In this document: in pieces, positions 50,978 to 59,445 of the stretch
Layout of the letters: each line of letters starts with the position of its first letter
How positions within the stretch are numbered: the stretch's first letter is position 1
Assembly: GCA_045649025.1 (NCBI GenBank)
Contig: JAZRPB010000008.1
Coordinates: forward strand, 1-59,500
DNA length: 59,500 nt
Direction: 5' to 3'
DNA from: Ornithomonoglobus_A sp045649025
GTDB taxonomy: Bacteria; Bacillota; Clostridia; UBA1381
Notes under the pieces: generated by a model
The model's input: only the letters and a program-made list of their open reading frames with translations
Database searches by the model: none
Told to the model about the DNA's origin: nothing
Position numbers and translations under genes: made by a program

Positions 50978-52384
50978 TTATTCCTTACCGCTCCAGCAAT
51001 ATGTGCATAGCTTACATTCGGGTAGGCCTATTGTTTCTATCATATCATCCAGACGGTGATATTTAAGTGAAGTAAAGTTAAGTCTTTTTCTTATTTCCTC
51101 AACCATTTCCTTATAGTTTTGACTGTCGGGATTTGCATAGTCCTTTAAAACCTCATCGGATACATCATCACCCTCACGTTCTCTTATTATACGTCTTGTT
51201 ATTAAATCAAGCTCGGATTTGGAGCGTGAAAAATTAAGATACTTACAGCCAAACATAATAGGCGGACACGCAGGTCTTATATGAACCTCCTTTGCACCGC
51301 TCTGATACAAAAAGTCGGTTGTTTCGCCAAGCTGTGTACCACGTACAATTGAGTCATCTATCAAAAGCAGGCTCTTATCCTCTATAAGCTCCTTTATAGG
51401 AATAAGCTTCATCTTTGCAACCTCACATCTGTCCTTCTGACTTGTTGGCATAAATGACCTTGACCACGTTGGTGTATACTTTATAAACGGTCTTGCATAT
51501 GGAGTTTTTGACTGATTTGCATAGCCAATTGCGTGAGCAATACCCGAATCGGGTATGCCTGCAACAATATCGGGCTTCGCATCATCACGTTGTGCTAATT
51601 TATCACCGCAGCGATAACGCATATTTTCAACATTTATTCCCTCATAGCACGATGACGGGTATCCATAGTATACCCACAAAAATGAACATATTTTCATTTC
51701 CTCGCCCGCAGGTGAAACTGTTTTAACCTCATCAGGTGTCATATACACTATTTCACCCGGTCCAAGATTTTTATAGTCGCTGTATCCTAAATTTAAATAA
51801 GCAAAACTTTCAAACGATGCACAAAAACCATCATCATTCTTGCCTATAATAATGGGTGTTCGTCCAAGACGGTCACGTGCAGCATACATACCATCAGCAG
51901 TAAGAATAAGCATAGACATAGAGCCTTTTATAAGCTTCTGGGCACTCTTTATGCCGTCTATAAGATTATCCTCTTGATTTATTATTGCCGCCACAAGCTC
52001 GGTTTGGTTAATGTTGCCGCCACTCATTTCAAGAAAATGAACTGTGCCGTTTGAGTACACCAAATTGAGAAGCTCGTCCATATTATTTATATAACCAACC
52101 GTTGTAATTGCAAAATTACCCAGATGCGAACGAACAATAAGCGGCTGCGGCTCATTATCTGAAATACAGCCTATTCCCGAGTTACCATCCATTTCCTCAA
52201 CATCACGTTCAAATTTGGTACGAAACGGTGAGTTTGAAATATTATGAATTGAACGGTTAAAGCCATTTTTACCATACACAACCATTCCGCCTCTTTTTGT
52301 TCCAAGATGTGAGTGGTAGTCTATGCCGAAAAACAAATCGAATACACAACTCTTCTTTGATATTACACCAAATATTCCTCCCAT
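50978..52384 (-). CDS. PurF-like amidophosphoribosyltransferase paralogue lacking the N-terminal cysteine
   Basis: This 468-aa protein has the two-domain layout of glutamine PRPP amidotransferase. The N-terminal Ntn domain begins MGGIFGVISKK: glycine stands where the catalytic Cys1 of PurF should be, and no propeptide cysteine occurs nearby. The C-terminal phosphoribosyltransferase domain retains the PRPP loop LLLIDDSIVRGTQLG and GIPDSGIAHA. Cysteines in KICSF, PACPP and the C-terminal CKLCTYC could hold the 4Fe-4S cluster of Bacillus-type PurF. The gene stands apart from any pur genes. Ammonia-dependent or altered chemistry is likely; similar MGG-type paralogues are, to my memory, found in other gut bacteria. 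Confidence 0.82.
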   Translation of the reverse strand: MGGIFGVISKKSCVFDLFFGIDYHSHLGTKRGGMVVYGKNGFNRSIHNISNSPFRTKFERDVEEMDGNSGIGCISDNEPQPLIVRSHLGNFAITTVGYINNMDELLNLVYSNGTVHFLEMSGGNINQTELVAAIINQEDNLIDGIKSAQKLIKGSMSMLILTADGMYAARDRLGRTPIIIGKNDDGFCASFESFAYLNLGYSDYKNLGPGEIVYMTPDEVKTVSPAGEEMKICSFLWVYYGYPSSCYEGINVENMRYRCGDKLAQRDDAKPDIVAGIPDSGIAHAIGYANQSKTPYARPFIKYTPTWSRSFMPTSQKDRCEVAKMKLIPIKELIEDKSLLLIDDSIVRGTQLGETTDFLYQSGAKEVHIRPACPPIMFGCKYLNFSRSKSELDLITRRIIREREGDDVSDEVLKDYANPDSQNYKEMVEEIRKRLNFTSLKYHRLDDMIETIGLPECKLCTYCWSGKE

Positions 52385-52414
52385 AGTATCCCTTTCTGCA
52401 GCTTATGTGCCCTA

Positions 52415-52445
52415 TTTATGAAATAAAATTTAGTATATATTAATT
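52415..52445. repeat. 31-bp direct repeat, copy A
   Basis: TTTATGAAATAAAATTTA followed by TATATATTAATT. Identical to 52549-52579 except G/T at 52433. It overlaps the likely -10 region of the PurF-like gene. Confidence 0.75.
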
Positions 52446-52455
52446 CTACCAGAAA

Positions 52456-52544
52456 GCAAAAATCTTTGCTTGCAAGTAGATTTTTGCGACGCCGTCAATT
52501 AATATAGCGGTCACAAGACCGCATAAAAGCCGAAAGGCTTTTAT
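52456..52544. other. Block of three consecutive hairpins between the 31-bp repeats
   Basis: GCAAAAATC/GATTTTTGC (52456-52487), GCGGTC-ACAA-GACCGC (52507-52522) and ATAAAAGCC-GAAA-GGCTTTTAT (52523-52544). The last has a stable GAAA loop. No coding frame. It may be a miniature mobile element or a structured RNA. Confidence 0.6.
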
Positions 52545-52548
52545 AAAT

Positions 52549-52579
52549 TTTATGAAATAAAATTTATTATATATTAATT
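52549..52579. repeat. 31-bp direct repeat, copy B
   Basis: Thirty of 31 bases match copy A, 134 bp away. Sequence from here to 52689 is AT-rich and shows no other feature. Confidence 0.75.
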
Positions 52580-52689
52580 ATAACTTTTTTTTAAAAAAAT
52601 TTCAAGTACTTTTAACCAACTAATTATTTCTTTAAAATAGAATTTACGGAGATGATTTAAAATTTTATTGTTTGATATTACTAAAAACC

Positions 52690-53040
52690 CTATTTACCTA
52701 TAATAGCCCCCAGAATACCACACACAAACACGCTTACACTCATTATTAAAAAATGTGTATTAAAATAAATATTTGCATTCTTAATTAACGATACCGCAAT
52801 AAGTGCCAACAAAAACAGTGCACTGCAACACAGGCAATTAAGTAAAATTTTAGACTCACTTATTTTGGCACATATAACCGAGCCTGTAACAACCGAAAGT
52901 GCCGTTAGTGCATACACTGCCACATTAAGATACTTTTCCGATATATTAGTAAAATATAAAACAACAGAAATAAGTAAAATAAAAAATACTGTCATTAAAA
53001 CCGACACAACAAGCCCGCGTAAAATTCCTTTTAAAGACAA
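52690..53040 (-). CDS. TIGR04086-type small membrane protein
   Basis: This 116-aa protein has four hydrophobic helices. Recognisable features are LKGILRGLVVSVLMTVFF at the start and a final FVCGILGAIIGK. It resembles the TIGR04086 family found beside yajC in many Clostridia; the function is unknown. The TTG at 53040 with GAGGAGG 8 bases upstream is preferred to an ATG-like start 11 codons earlier, which would read through that ribosome binding site. It lies downstream of yajC on the same strand. Confidence 0.75.
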   Translation of the reverse strand: MSLKGILRGLVVSVLMTVFFILLISVVLYFTNISEKYLNVAVYALTALSVVTGSVICAKISESKILLNCLCCSALFLLALIAVSLIKNANIYFNTHFLIMSVSVFVCGILGAIIGK

Positions 53041-53105
53041 AATAAAAACCTCCTCACACATCTGTTTATACAATATATGAGGAAGTATTTATTTTAATTA
53101 CTGAT

Positions 53106-53468
53106 TTAGTTTTCTAATTTAACTTCAATTGATTTTATTGCATCTTTTTCAAATTTAATATAGCTCTTTTCGGTTGGTGTGCCAATGTTGCCTGTTTCAA
53201 TTATTACAGTATTATCCTTTATACTGTGAATTTTACCAACAATTCCGCCTATTGTAACAACTTTGTCGCCAGCCTTCATTTTGCTTATTTGGTTTCTTAA
53301 TTCCTTTTCCTTTTTACGTTGAGGTCTTATCATAATAAAATACATTACAACAATAATAGCTATAAGCGGTAAAATTTGTACAATACCTGCCATAACTGGT
53401 GAAACCTCCCCTGTTGCTCCGCTTGGTGTTGTTGTTTGAGCATATGCAACTAATCCAAATAAATTCAT
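53106..53468 (-). CDS. yajC: Preprotein translocase accessory subunit YajC
   Basis: This 120-aa Sec accessory protein has a short N-terminal region, one membrane helix (about residues 28-47, AGIVQILPLIAIIVVMYFIM) and then the signature IRPQRKKEKELRNQISKMKAGDKVVTIGGIVGKI. It associates with SecDF-YidC. AAGGAGAAGGA precedes the ATG. A promoter with TTGAAA, 17 bp and TATAAT lies at 53528-53556. The 33-bp space to the next gene suggests co-transcription. Confidence 0.95.
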   Translation of the reverse strand: MNLFGLVAYAQTTTPSGATGEVSPVMAGIVQILPLIAIIVVMYFIMIRPQRKKEKELRNQISKMKAGDKVVTIGGIVGKIHSIKDNTVIIETGNIGTPTEKSYIKFEKDAIKSIEVKLEN

Positions 53469-53527
53469 ACTAATCCTTCTCCTTTTTTCTTTTTGGGAAA
53501 TTTTTTCAAATTCCGTTTACAGTCAGT

Positions 53528-53556
53528 ATTATATCATTAAAATCCAAGTTTTTCAA
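53528..53556 (-). promoter_or_regulatory. Promoter of yajC
   Basis: Minus strand TTGAAA (53556-53551), 17-bp spacer, TATAAT (53533-53528). It lies just after the mecA stop. Confidence 0.8.
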
Positions 53557-53572
53557 GTGATTTTTATATATT

Positions 53573-54217
53573 TTATAAAATATTAATATTTCTTACACCC
53601 TCTGCCATAGAAACAAGATTTTTACCCTCTGCAATAAGCTCACCATGTTCTTTTATGTGGTTTGTTTTAATAGTGCTTGTTTGTGAATAGTCGCAATATT
53701 CATTAAATACACCAAGTGATTTACAAACAGACATATCTATGTCGCAAACCGCATTGTCTATTTTTGTTAAATAGCAATATGTATTATTATACTTATATAG
53801 TGAGCTTGAATTATGAATAGCATCATCCACCAGATGCAACGCCTCACACACATTCTCAAATTTGCTGAACGTGTAGATATTATGCATTACCCCCTTGTGC
53901 ACCTTTGGCTTTTTCTTTACGGTTGCATTAATATGTGCCGCCTTTTTTAGCTCTTCTTTTGTGTATTTTCTGCTAATTGGTGCTTTGCTTACAATAATGC
54001 TCATACCACTTTCTTGCTCTTTTGCCTCGATTACTATATTACCGTTATAGGGATTAAAGTCAGTTTCCCCACTTATTGTGTCCATAAGTTTTAAAATAAA
54101 AGAACGCAGCATATCTCTATCCATAGCAAGCTGCTTTTTTGTTACAGAAAAATCCGCAAAATCCATATCAGATAAAATTATTTTTAGTTTATTTGCGTCT
54201 AATCTCTCAATATGCAT
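53573..54217 (-). CDS. mecA: Adaptor protein MecA
   Basis: This 214-aa adaptor delivers substrates to the ClpC unfoldase. The N-terminal substrate-binding region begins MHIERLDANKLKIILSDMDFADF. A flexible middle with KEELKKAAHINATVKKK leads to the C-terminal ClpC-binding domain with FSKFENVCEALHLV. The length is normal. Cysteines are more numerous in the C-terminal half than I expect for the family. GAGGTGAAG precedes the ATG, and a TATAAT box sits about 25 bp upstream. Confidence 0.88.
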   Translation of the reverse strand: MHIERLDANKLKIILSDMDFADFSVTKKQLAMDRDMLRSFILKLMDTISGETDFNPYNGNIVIEAKEQESGMSIIVSKAPISRKYTKEELKKAAHINATVKKKPKVHKGVMHNIYTFSKFENVCEALHLVDDAIHNSSSLYKYNNTYCYLTKIDNAVCDIDMSVCKSLGVFNEYCDYSQTSTIKTNHIKEHGELIAEGKNLVSMAEGVRNINIL

Positions 54218-54340
54218 TCACTTCACCTCTTTATATAATTATACTACATTATTTTGATTTTGGGAATACTTTTCAACAATATTTTTTTATTAATATATGG
54301 TCAATTATCAAGTAATTTGCAAAAAAGTACCCAATTTAAG

Positions 54341-54368
54341 GTATAAATCCCTTTATTTCGGTTAAAAT
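54341..54368 (+). promoter_or_regulatory. Sigma-F-like promoter of the spoIIQ-like gene
   Basis: GTATA (54341-54345), 14-bp spacer, GGTTAAAAT (54360-54368). Both boxes match the forespore sigma-F pattern GYATA and GGnnAnAnT. The spacer is one base shorter than the usual 15. Confidence 0.55.
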
Positions 54369-54420
54369 ACCAAATAAGCAAGGAGTTAATTCCTTAATAA
54401 TTAAAATAACGGAGGTTATT

Positions 54421-55191
54421 ATGAACGATAATGAAAACAAAATAACAAAAAAACTGCCGGGCTTTTACATAGCACTTTGCTGCTGTGTTTTAGCTATAGG
54501 TGTTGCAGGATATTTTAGTGAAAAGAGTAATTTGCAAGAAAAGGAAAATACAAATCAGGTTGCATCGGTTGATACTGTACCCGACAATCCCATAAACGAT
54601 GCCATTTCAAATGAAAGCACACCTGTTAGTGATACTGTTATAATAGAAGAACCCGAGCCCGCCCAACAAGAGATTATAGAAGAAATACCACACGAGGAAA
54701 ATATGGAGGTTAATTACAGCAGCGACATTTCCCCAGATTATGCTTTAAATAATCCCGATGTAGAAGAAACTGCAATAATTGTAAATGCCGAGGAGCCGTA
54801 TTTTAATATGCCGTCGGGCGGTGAAATTTTACAGGGCTTTTCCGCAGAATTAAAGTACAACGAGGCAATGGGCGACTGGCGTACACACAACGGAATTGAT
54901 ATTGCTGCCGACTTGGGCTGTAGCGTGAGTGCGTGTGCAAATGGAACTGTTGAGGATATTTTCTCCGATGTATACGGCGAGGGCATTGCAATAAAGCACG
55001 AAAACGGGTTTATAACAAGATATATGTGTCTTGGTACAGTTGAGGATCTAAATATTGGCGACACTGTAAAAGCTGGCGATATTATTGGCACAGTTGGCGA
55101 GGCAAAAGGTGAAAACATTAAAGAAACACACCTGCATCTTGAGATGTATGACGGCGATATATTGCTAAATCCCGAACAATATCTTAACTAA
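54421..55191 (+). CDS. spoIIQ: SpoIIQ-like M23 peptidase-domain protein
   Basis: This 256-aa protein has a short cytoplasmic N-terminus, a membrane helix (about residues 15-33), an acidic linker and a LytM/M23 domain (about 135-250). The zinc motifs are HNGID and HLHLEMY, so the metal site looks complete, as in clostridial SpoIIQ but unlike Bacillus SpoIIQ. It should face the intermembrane space of the forespore and pair with SpoIIIAH in engulfment. The forespore-type promoter supports this. GGAGG is 7 bases before the ATG. Other M23 proteins remain possible. Confidence 0.82.
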   Translation: MNDNENKITKKLPGFYIALCCCVLAIGVAGYFSEKSNLQEKENTNQVASVDTVPDNPINDAISNESTPVSDTVIIEEPEPAQQEIIEEIPHEENMEVNYSSDISPDYALNNPDVEETAIIVNAEEPYFNMPSGGEILQGFSAELKYNEAMGDWRTHNGIDIAADLGCSVSACANGTVEDIFSDVYGEGIAIKHENGFITRYMCLGTVEDLNIGDTVKAGDIIGTVGEAKGENIKETHLHLEMYDGDILLNPEQYLN

Positions 55192-55223
55192 AAAAATCCC
55201 CCTTAAAATTCAATTCATATTTA

Positions 55224-55301
55224 AAAAAGCAGATAATATAAATATTCACCTCCATAAGTGTCTAACATTTGGGGTGCATATCACATATATATCTGCTTTT
55301 T
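55224..55301 (+). terminator. Long-loop stem after the spoIIQ-like gene
   Basis: AAAAAGCAGATA and TATCTGCTTTTT form a 12-bp stem enclosing about 54 bases that contain CACCTCC and GGGGTG. The terminal T-run fits termination. The enclosed segment is unusually large and structured. Confidence 0.5.
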
Positions 55302-55336
55302 AATTTAAATTTTTATTAATTATTTAGGGCAAACTC

Positions 55337-55365
55337 TTGTATTTTTAGTGTTGTTATGTTATAAT
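55337..55365 (+). promoter_or_regulatory. Promoter of the unknown gene at 55401
   Basis: TTGTAT (55337-55342), 17-bp spacer ending TATGT, TATAAT (55360-55365). Confidence 0.7.
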
Positions 55366-55400
55366 TTTATATGTAGATTAAATGAAAGGATTTTTGTGGG

Positions 55401-56168
55401 ATGAAATTGTGGAAGAAAATATTAATAATTATTGCAGCAGTTCTTGTTGTGTTGTCAGCCGTGGGTGCTTGCGTATATAAATTTTACATAGTTCCTAAAT
55501 ATATTGAGCCGGCATTGGAGTTTGTTTCCACAGCACTTATGAATTCAGAGTATCAGGATGCTTTATCAGATCTTGCCAATGAACTTGTTGAGGATGGTAT
55601 ATTAGACGAATATACTGCAAAAACATACTTAAGAAAAAGCAGAAAATATACATCTGTAGGCAGAAATGAAATTGGGAACTCCAAAAAAGATAAATTAGAT
55701 AGCGAGTCTTTAGAAGATATAATGAATGATGACACTGATGAAAACAGACGTGAAGAAAATGTGTTTGCAGGAACATCAAGAACAAAAATAAGAATAGAAG
55801 TAGTTAAATCCGATGCTGATTATCCCAACGAAGAATACTCCGGTTATCATACATATAGCGAAAAACAGGATACTATAAATAAAAACAAAGAAGATGACTA
55901 CGCAAATACCGATGTAATAGAATTTACAACAGATAACACAAACACAAATCAAGGGCTTTACAATAAAATCTTTTCAGCAATGAAGCCACACGAGCGTACA
56001 GTATTTTTATCTGTAATATCACAGGTTGACGTAACAGAATTGATAAGTCTTTATAATATGGGCGACAAGGCCGGCGTAAAGGAGCATTTACGCTCACATC
56101 TTTCGGATGAGCAGTATAAGAATGCAGTGGACATTTTCTACAAATATTCACCGTTACTATATAAATAA
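55401..56168 (+). CDS. Unrecognised membrane-anchored or secreted protein
   Basis: This 255-aa protein is not one I recognise. It has an N-terminal hydrophobic segment (residues 6-28, ILIIIAAVLVVLSAVGACVYKFY) and an extracytoplasmic region. A helical part (about 33-75) carries LVEDGILDEYTAK. A charged, low-complexity middle (about 78-180) is rich in D, E, N and K. A helical C-terminal part (185-255) carries FSAMKPHERTVFLSVISQVDVTELISLYNMGDK and LRSHLSDEQYK. AAAGGA lies about 10 bases before the ATG. It is monocistronic between its own promoter and a hairpin at 56179. No catalytic motif is visible. The C-terminal helices recall regulatory segments, but this is a guess. Confidence 0.85.
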   Translation: MKLWKKILIIIAAVLVVLSAVGACVYKFYIVPKYIEPALEFVSTALMNSEYQDALSDLANELVEDGILDEYTAKTYLRKSRKYTSVGRNEIGNSKKDKLDSESLEDIMNDDTDENRREENVFAGTSRTKIRIEVVKSDADYPNEEYSGYHTYSEKQDTINKNKEDDYANTDVIEFTTDNTNTNQGLYNKIFSAMKPHERTVFLSVISQVDVTELISLYNMGDKAGVKEHLRSHLSDEQYKNAVDIFYKYSPLLYK

Positions 56169-56178
56169 TGATATTCAA

Positions 56179-56202
56179 AAAGTGGAGCAGCTGCTCCACT
56201 TT
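56179..56202. terminator. Bidirectional terminator-like palindrome
   Basis: AAAGTGGAGCAG followed directly by CTGCTCCACTTT, a 24-bp perfect palindrome with A-run left and T-rich right, between convergent genes. Confidence 0.75.
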
Positions 56203-56207
56203 CTTTA

Positions 56208-56858
56208 TTATTTCTTCAGGCTTAATCTGAAGGTTTTACTGTTTATTTTAATATTTATATCAGGATTAATTCTCTGTATTAACTGCAACACTCTTGATAC
56301 ATCTCTTGACGAGAATTTTTCAATAGGCATAAAGTATGATGAGCCATCCTCTGTTATTACAAAGAAAATATCCATACTGTTTATAGCCCTTTTTTGGTAA
56401 TAATCCTTTGTTCTTTCAAAGGGCAACACCTTCTGTTGAAAATCTATACATTCTTCTGCATACCTTTTTATAAAGTTCTTTGTGCCTATAACAACAGAAT
56501 TAATTTCTTCTATGGGAATTTTAATAAGCTTTGTTTTGGCAGGAATAAACTCCCTCACAAGTTTAATCTTATTTGAAACATCATACGGCAGAAAATCGTT
56601 TGTCCAGGTATTCATATAAATGCTTTGCTTATCTGTTGCAAGATATGTTGAAAAAACTGTGTTTCTTCTTATTAACACATATGATGACGACAACACAAAT
56701 GCAATAAGCCACGCTAATCCAAAATGTATTCTGTCGTTAACGAAGCTATATATAAGCATTACAACACTTGCAATTGCAACAATAGACATAATTGAAAGTA
56801 TTATTATATTGTTGCGTCGGTAGCTTTTATCTGTACAAGCAATTGCCGCATAAGCCAT
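56208..56858 (-). CDS. Membrane protein with two N-terminal helices and a PH-like cytoplasmic part
   Basis: This 216-aa protein has helices at about residues 18-38 and 46-62, then about 150 residues predicted cytosolic. The pattern YLATDKQSIYMNTWTNDF... IPIEEINSVVIG... IFFVITEDGSSYFMPIEKFS... recalls bacterial PH (bPH) or YdbS/DUF-type membrane proteins, in which alternating strands follow two helices. It starts 13 bp after the NlpC/P60 gene stop, so the two are likely co-transcribed. GGGGG lies 9 bases before the ATG. Function unknown. Confidence 0.8.
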   Translation of the reverse strand: MAYAAIACTDKSYRRNNIIILSIMSIVAIASVVMLIYSFVNDRIHFGLAWLIAFVLSSSYVLIRRNTVFSTYLATDKQSIYMNTWTNDFLPYDVSNKIKLVREFIPAKTKLIKIPIEEINSVVIGTKNFIKRYAEECIDFQQKVLPFERTKDYYQKRAINSMDIFFVITEDGSSYFMPIEKFSSRDVSRVLQLIQRINPDINIKINSKTFRLSLKK

Positions 56859-56871
56859 TTAAATTTCCCCC

Positions 56872-59415
56872 TTAATTAACTCTTCTTGCCTCATAATAAT
56901 GAGTATCGTAGTAACCTGTAAGCTCTGATATTTTAACAACATCGCCCCTGTTTGGTGCGTGTATAAAGCTGTTATTGCCTACATATATTCCAACGTGACC
57001 AATATATCCCGAATCTTGTTTGAAGAATATTAAATCACCAGGTTTTATATCCTCACGTTCTATTTTTACGCCGTTTGTAACCTGCTCGTGTGTTACTCTG
57101 TCTACACTAATACCAAGGTTTTTGCACACATACTGAACAAGACCGCTGCAGTCGAAGCCTTCAGGACTTGTTCCGCCCCATACATAAGGAACACCTATAT
57201 ATTTCATTGCCTCATTCACAATAGCACTGCCTGTAGTATTTATGTAGCTTATCTCCACAGGTTCGCCTGTGATGTATTCAATTCGTCTTTGATATTTTGC
57301 TAACTCACGATATGCCTTTGATGATTTAACCTGTTTTTGAATTATCTTTTTCTTCTTAACAGTATTACCGTTTTCCTTAACCTCTATTATTTCTTCATCA
57401 TAGAAATATAAAACACCAAGGTCACTATCCTCATATACAAAGTAATACTTATCATCCTTATCGAGTATATACTCATTTATAACAGGAGATGGCATCACAA
57501 TCTCCAACTCAACGGAATCTTGTGATTTTTCAATAGTTGTACCCTTTTTAAGTGCAGTCACATATATGTAATACTTATCGGGGTCAAGGCCCTGTATTAA
57601 GGCTTCGTATTCATCCTCAATAATTGTGCTTACTATTAATTCACCGTTTGAGTTGTAAACATCAACGTAAAAATCGTGATACTGCTCACTATCCCACTTT
57701 AGTGCAAAATAGTCATTTTCCGTTTTACCGCCTTCGGTTGTGATTTTAACACCGTCCTCTGTTGCGTCGCCATAGCTTACTGAAATATCTTCGGCACTTT
57801 CCTTTGCACCCTCATCATTTACAGAGCTTAATGTGATGTTATAATCAACACCATTTTGCAATATATCCGAGCTGATATTTACCTTGTTATTATCTGCTTT
57901 AACATAGCTGTTTACAATGTAGTTTTCATTTTCGGTATCGTATACCTCAAGAAGATACTCGTTGGATACACGAGTTTGTATATCTAAAACTATATCCTCG
58001 CCCTCATCCACACTCATTTCTTTATCGTTCTCAATAACAGGGGCAACAACCTCTCCGTCACTCGGCAACGGAGCAGTTAAAAAGCTTCCGTTTTGAGCGT
58101 TTACCGACGAAATAAGTCCGAAAACATTGTCGTTGTCTGCAAGCTCTTGTGTGTTTTCTTCATTTAAGAACTGATTGTCTATCTTATCAACGTCAACTTC
58201 CTCATCTGCCACAAACGAAGCATATAAAACCTCACCTGCACCAAGTGTTGCGTCTATTCCTATTGCAGTTTCTTTTTTTGTATCACTGTATATAATTGAT
58301 GACGGCTCTTTTATGAGCTTTTGATATATTGAGTATATATCTCCTCCATAAATACAATTTGGCACATCATTTCCTGTGTCAACAGCCTCAAGATTTTGCA
58401 GCCACGCTGAATTTGACAAATCACTGTCTAAAACATATGGCTTTAAATCTATTCTATCTCTAAAGGAATTAATCATATCCAATAATTCCTTCACTCTGTT
58501 TTGCTCTATTTCTTTATCCTTTTCGTGACCGTTTTCGCGCGATGTGTAAAGAACACTGTCTACACAATTATCTGCATTGTAAATAAATCGTATATTCTGC
58601 GACACTAACACATCCTGTGATGTATCTACGCTATCGCCCTTATACACCTCGCCGTTACAGCCAAAGCCATCAGCATTTGTGTAAAATCCGCAAATTCTGT
58701 CGCCCTCAACGCCAATCATACACATATTGCTTTCGTCGAGATTGTATACATACCACAAAAAGCCATAGTCGCTTTTATCTATTCTTTGAGGCTCACCCCA
58801 GTTATCAATAACTGTATCTGCACTTGTGCCGATAGTAATTTCCGTATCATTAACCGTAAAGGTTACATTTTGTACAAAATAATCGTATATTAAATCAACA
58901 AGGATACGACAGCTATCCCACGTGATAACCTTATTGGGTTCTGTGTTTACATACGACTTTATAATGCCCTGCTTCATCATAAAGGCATATGCAAGTCGAT
59001 TTTCTTCATCTATAAGTGCATTATCGCAACAATCGTTAAGTATTTGTGTTGCTTCTTCTTCGGAAATAGTATAGCTGTTGTCGTAGTTGATAACTGTTTT
59101 GTACAGAAGAGTTATAACATCTTGTTTTCTTACCTCTTCACATGCAACAGCAGCATCAATTTCATCAAGGTTTACATACCCTAAAACAACCGACTTTATA
59201 AGATGTTCGTCCATCTCATACTCCAAAAGATGTTCGGGAACCAAAACCTCGTTACCTTGAAGCTTCTCATACAAAGCAACAGCCTGATCAAGCATATCGC
59301 CGCCCGAAACTGCCACTTCATCTGCGAATACATTATTCATTTGTGCTGCACTCGCCGCTAAAATAGCAATAACAAGCATTGCCCTTAACTTGGGCTTCAT
59401 ATCATTGATATGCAA
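56872..59415 (-). CDS. Surface hydrolase with CAP-associated and NlpC/P60 domains
   Basis: This 847-aa exported protein has a signal peptide (residues 1-32, cut near NNVFA), then an SLH-like helical region (about 35-190). A CAP-associated N domain (about 195-275, IGTSADTVIDNWGEPQRID) is followed by a CAP-like domain (about 305-420, LLDMINSFRDRIDLKPY) and two Fn3-like domains (about 455-650). A C-terminal NlpC/P60 peptidase has C756 in FDCSGLV, H807 in IGHVGIY and H819. It should cut peptidoglycan stem peptides. The TTG at 59415 has AAAGGA about 10 bases upstream and is preferred to the ATG five codons later. Confidence 0.87.
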   Translation of the reverse strand: MHINDMKPKLRAMLVIAILAASAAQMNNVFADEVAVSGGDMLDQAVALYEKLQGNEVLVPEHLLEYEMDEHLIKSVVLGYVNLDEIDAAVACEEVRKQDVITLLYKTVINYDNSYTISEEEATQILNDCCDNALIDEENRLAYAFMMKQGIIKSYVNTEPNKVITWDSCRILVDLIYDYFVQNVTFTVNDTEITIGTSADTVIDNWGEPQRIDKSDYGFLWYVYNLDESNMCMIGVEGDRICGFYTNADGFGCNGEVYKGDSVDTSQDVLVSQNIRFIYNADNCVDSVLYTSRENGHEKDKEIEQNRVKELLDMINSFRDRIDLKPYVLDSDLSNSAWLQNLEAVDTGNDVPNCIYGGDIYSIYQKLIKEPSSIIYSDTKKETAIGIDATLGAGEVLYASFVADEEVDVDKIDNQFLNEENTQELADNDNVFGLISSVNAQNGSFLTAPLPSDGEVVAPVIENDKEMSVDEGEDIVLDIQTRVSNEYLLEVYDTENENYIVNSYVKADNNKVNISSDILQNGVDYNITLSSVNDEGAKESAEDISVSYGDATEDGVKITTEGGKTENDYFALKWDSEQYHDFYVDVYNSNGELIVSTIIEDEYEALIQGLDPDKYYIYVTALKKGTTIEKSQDSVELEIVMPSPVINEYILDKDDKYYFVYEDSDLGVLYFYDEEIIEVKENGNTVKKKKIIQKQVKSSKAYRELAKYQRRIEYITGEPVEISYINTTGSAIVNEAMKYIGVPYVWGGTSPEGFDCSGLVQYVCKNLGISVDRVTHEQVTNGVKIEREDIKPGDLIFFKQDSGYIGHVGIYVGNNSFIHAPNRGDVVKISELTGYYDTHYYEARRVN

Positions 59416-59445
59416 TCTGTATCAGTCCTTTCCTTTTTTATCTTC

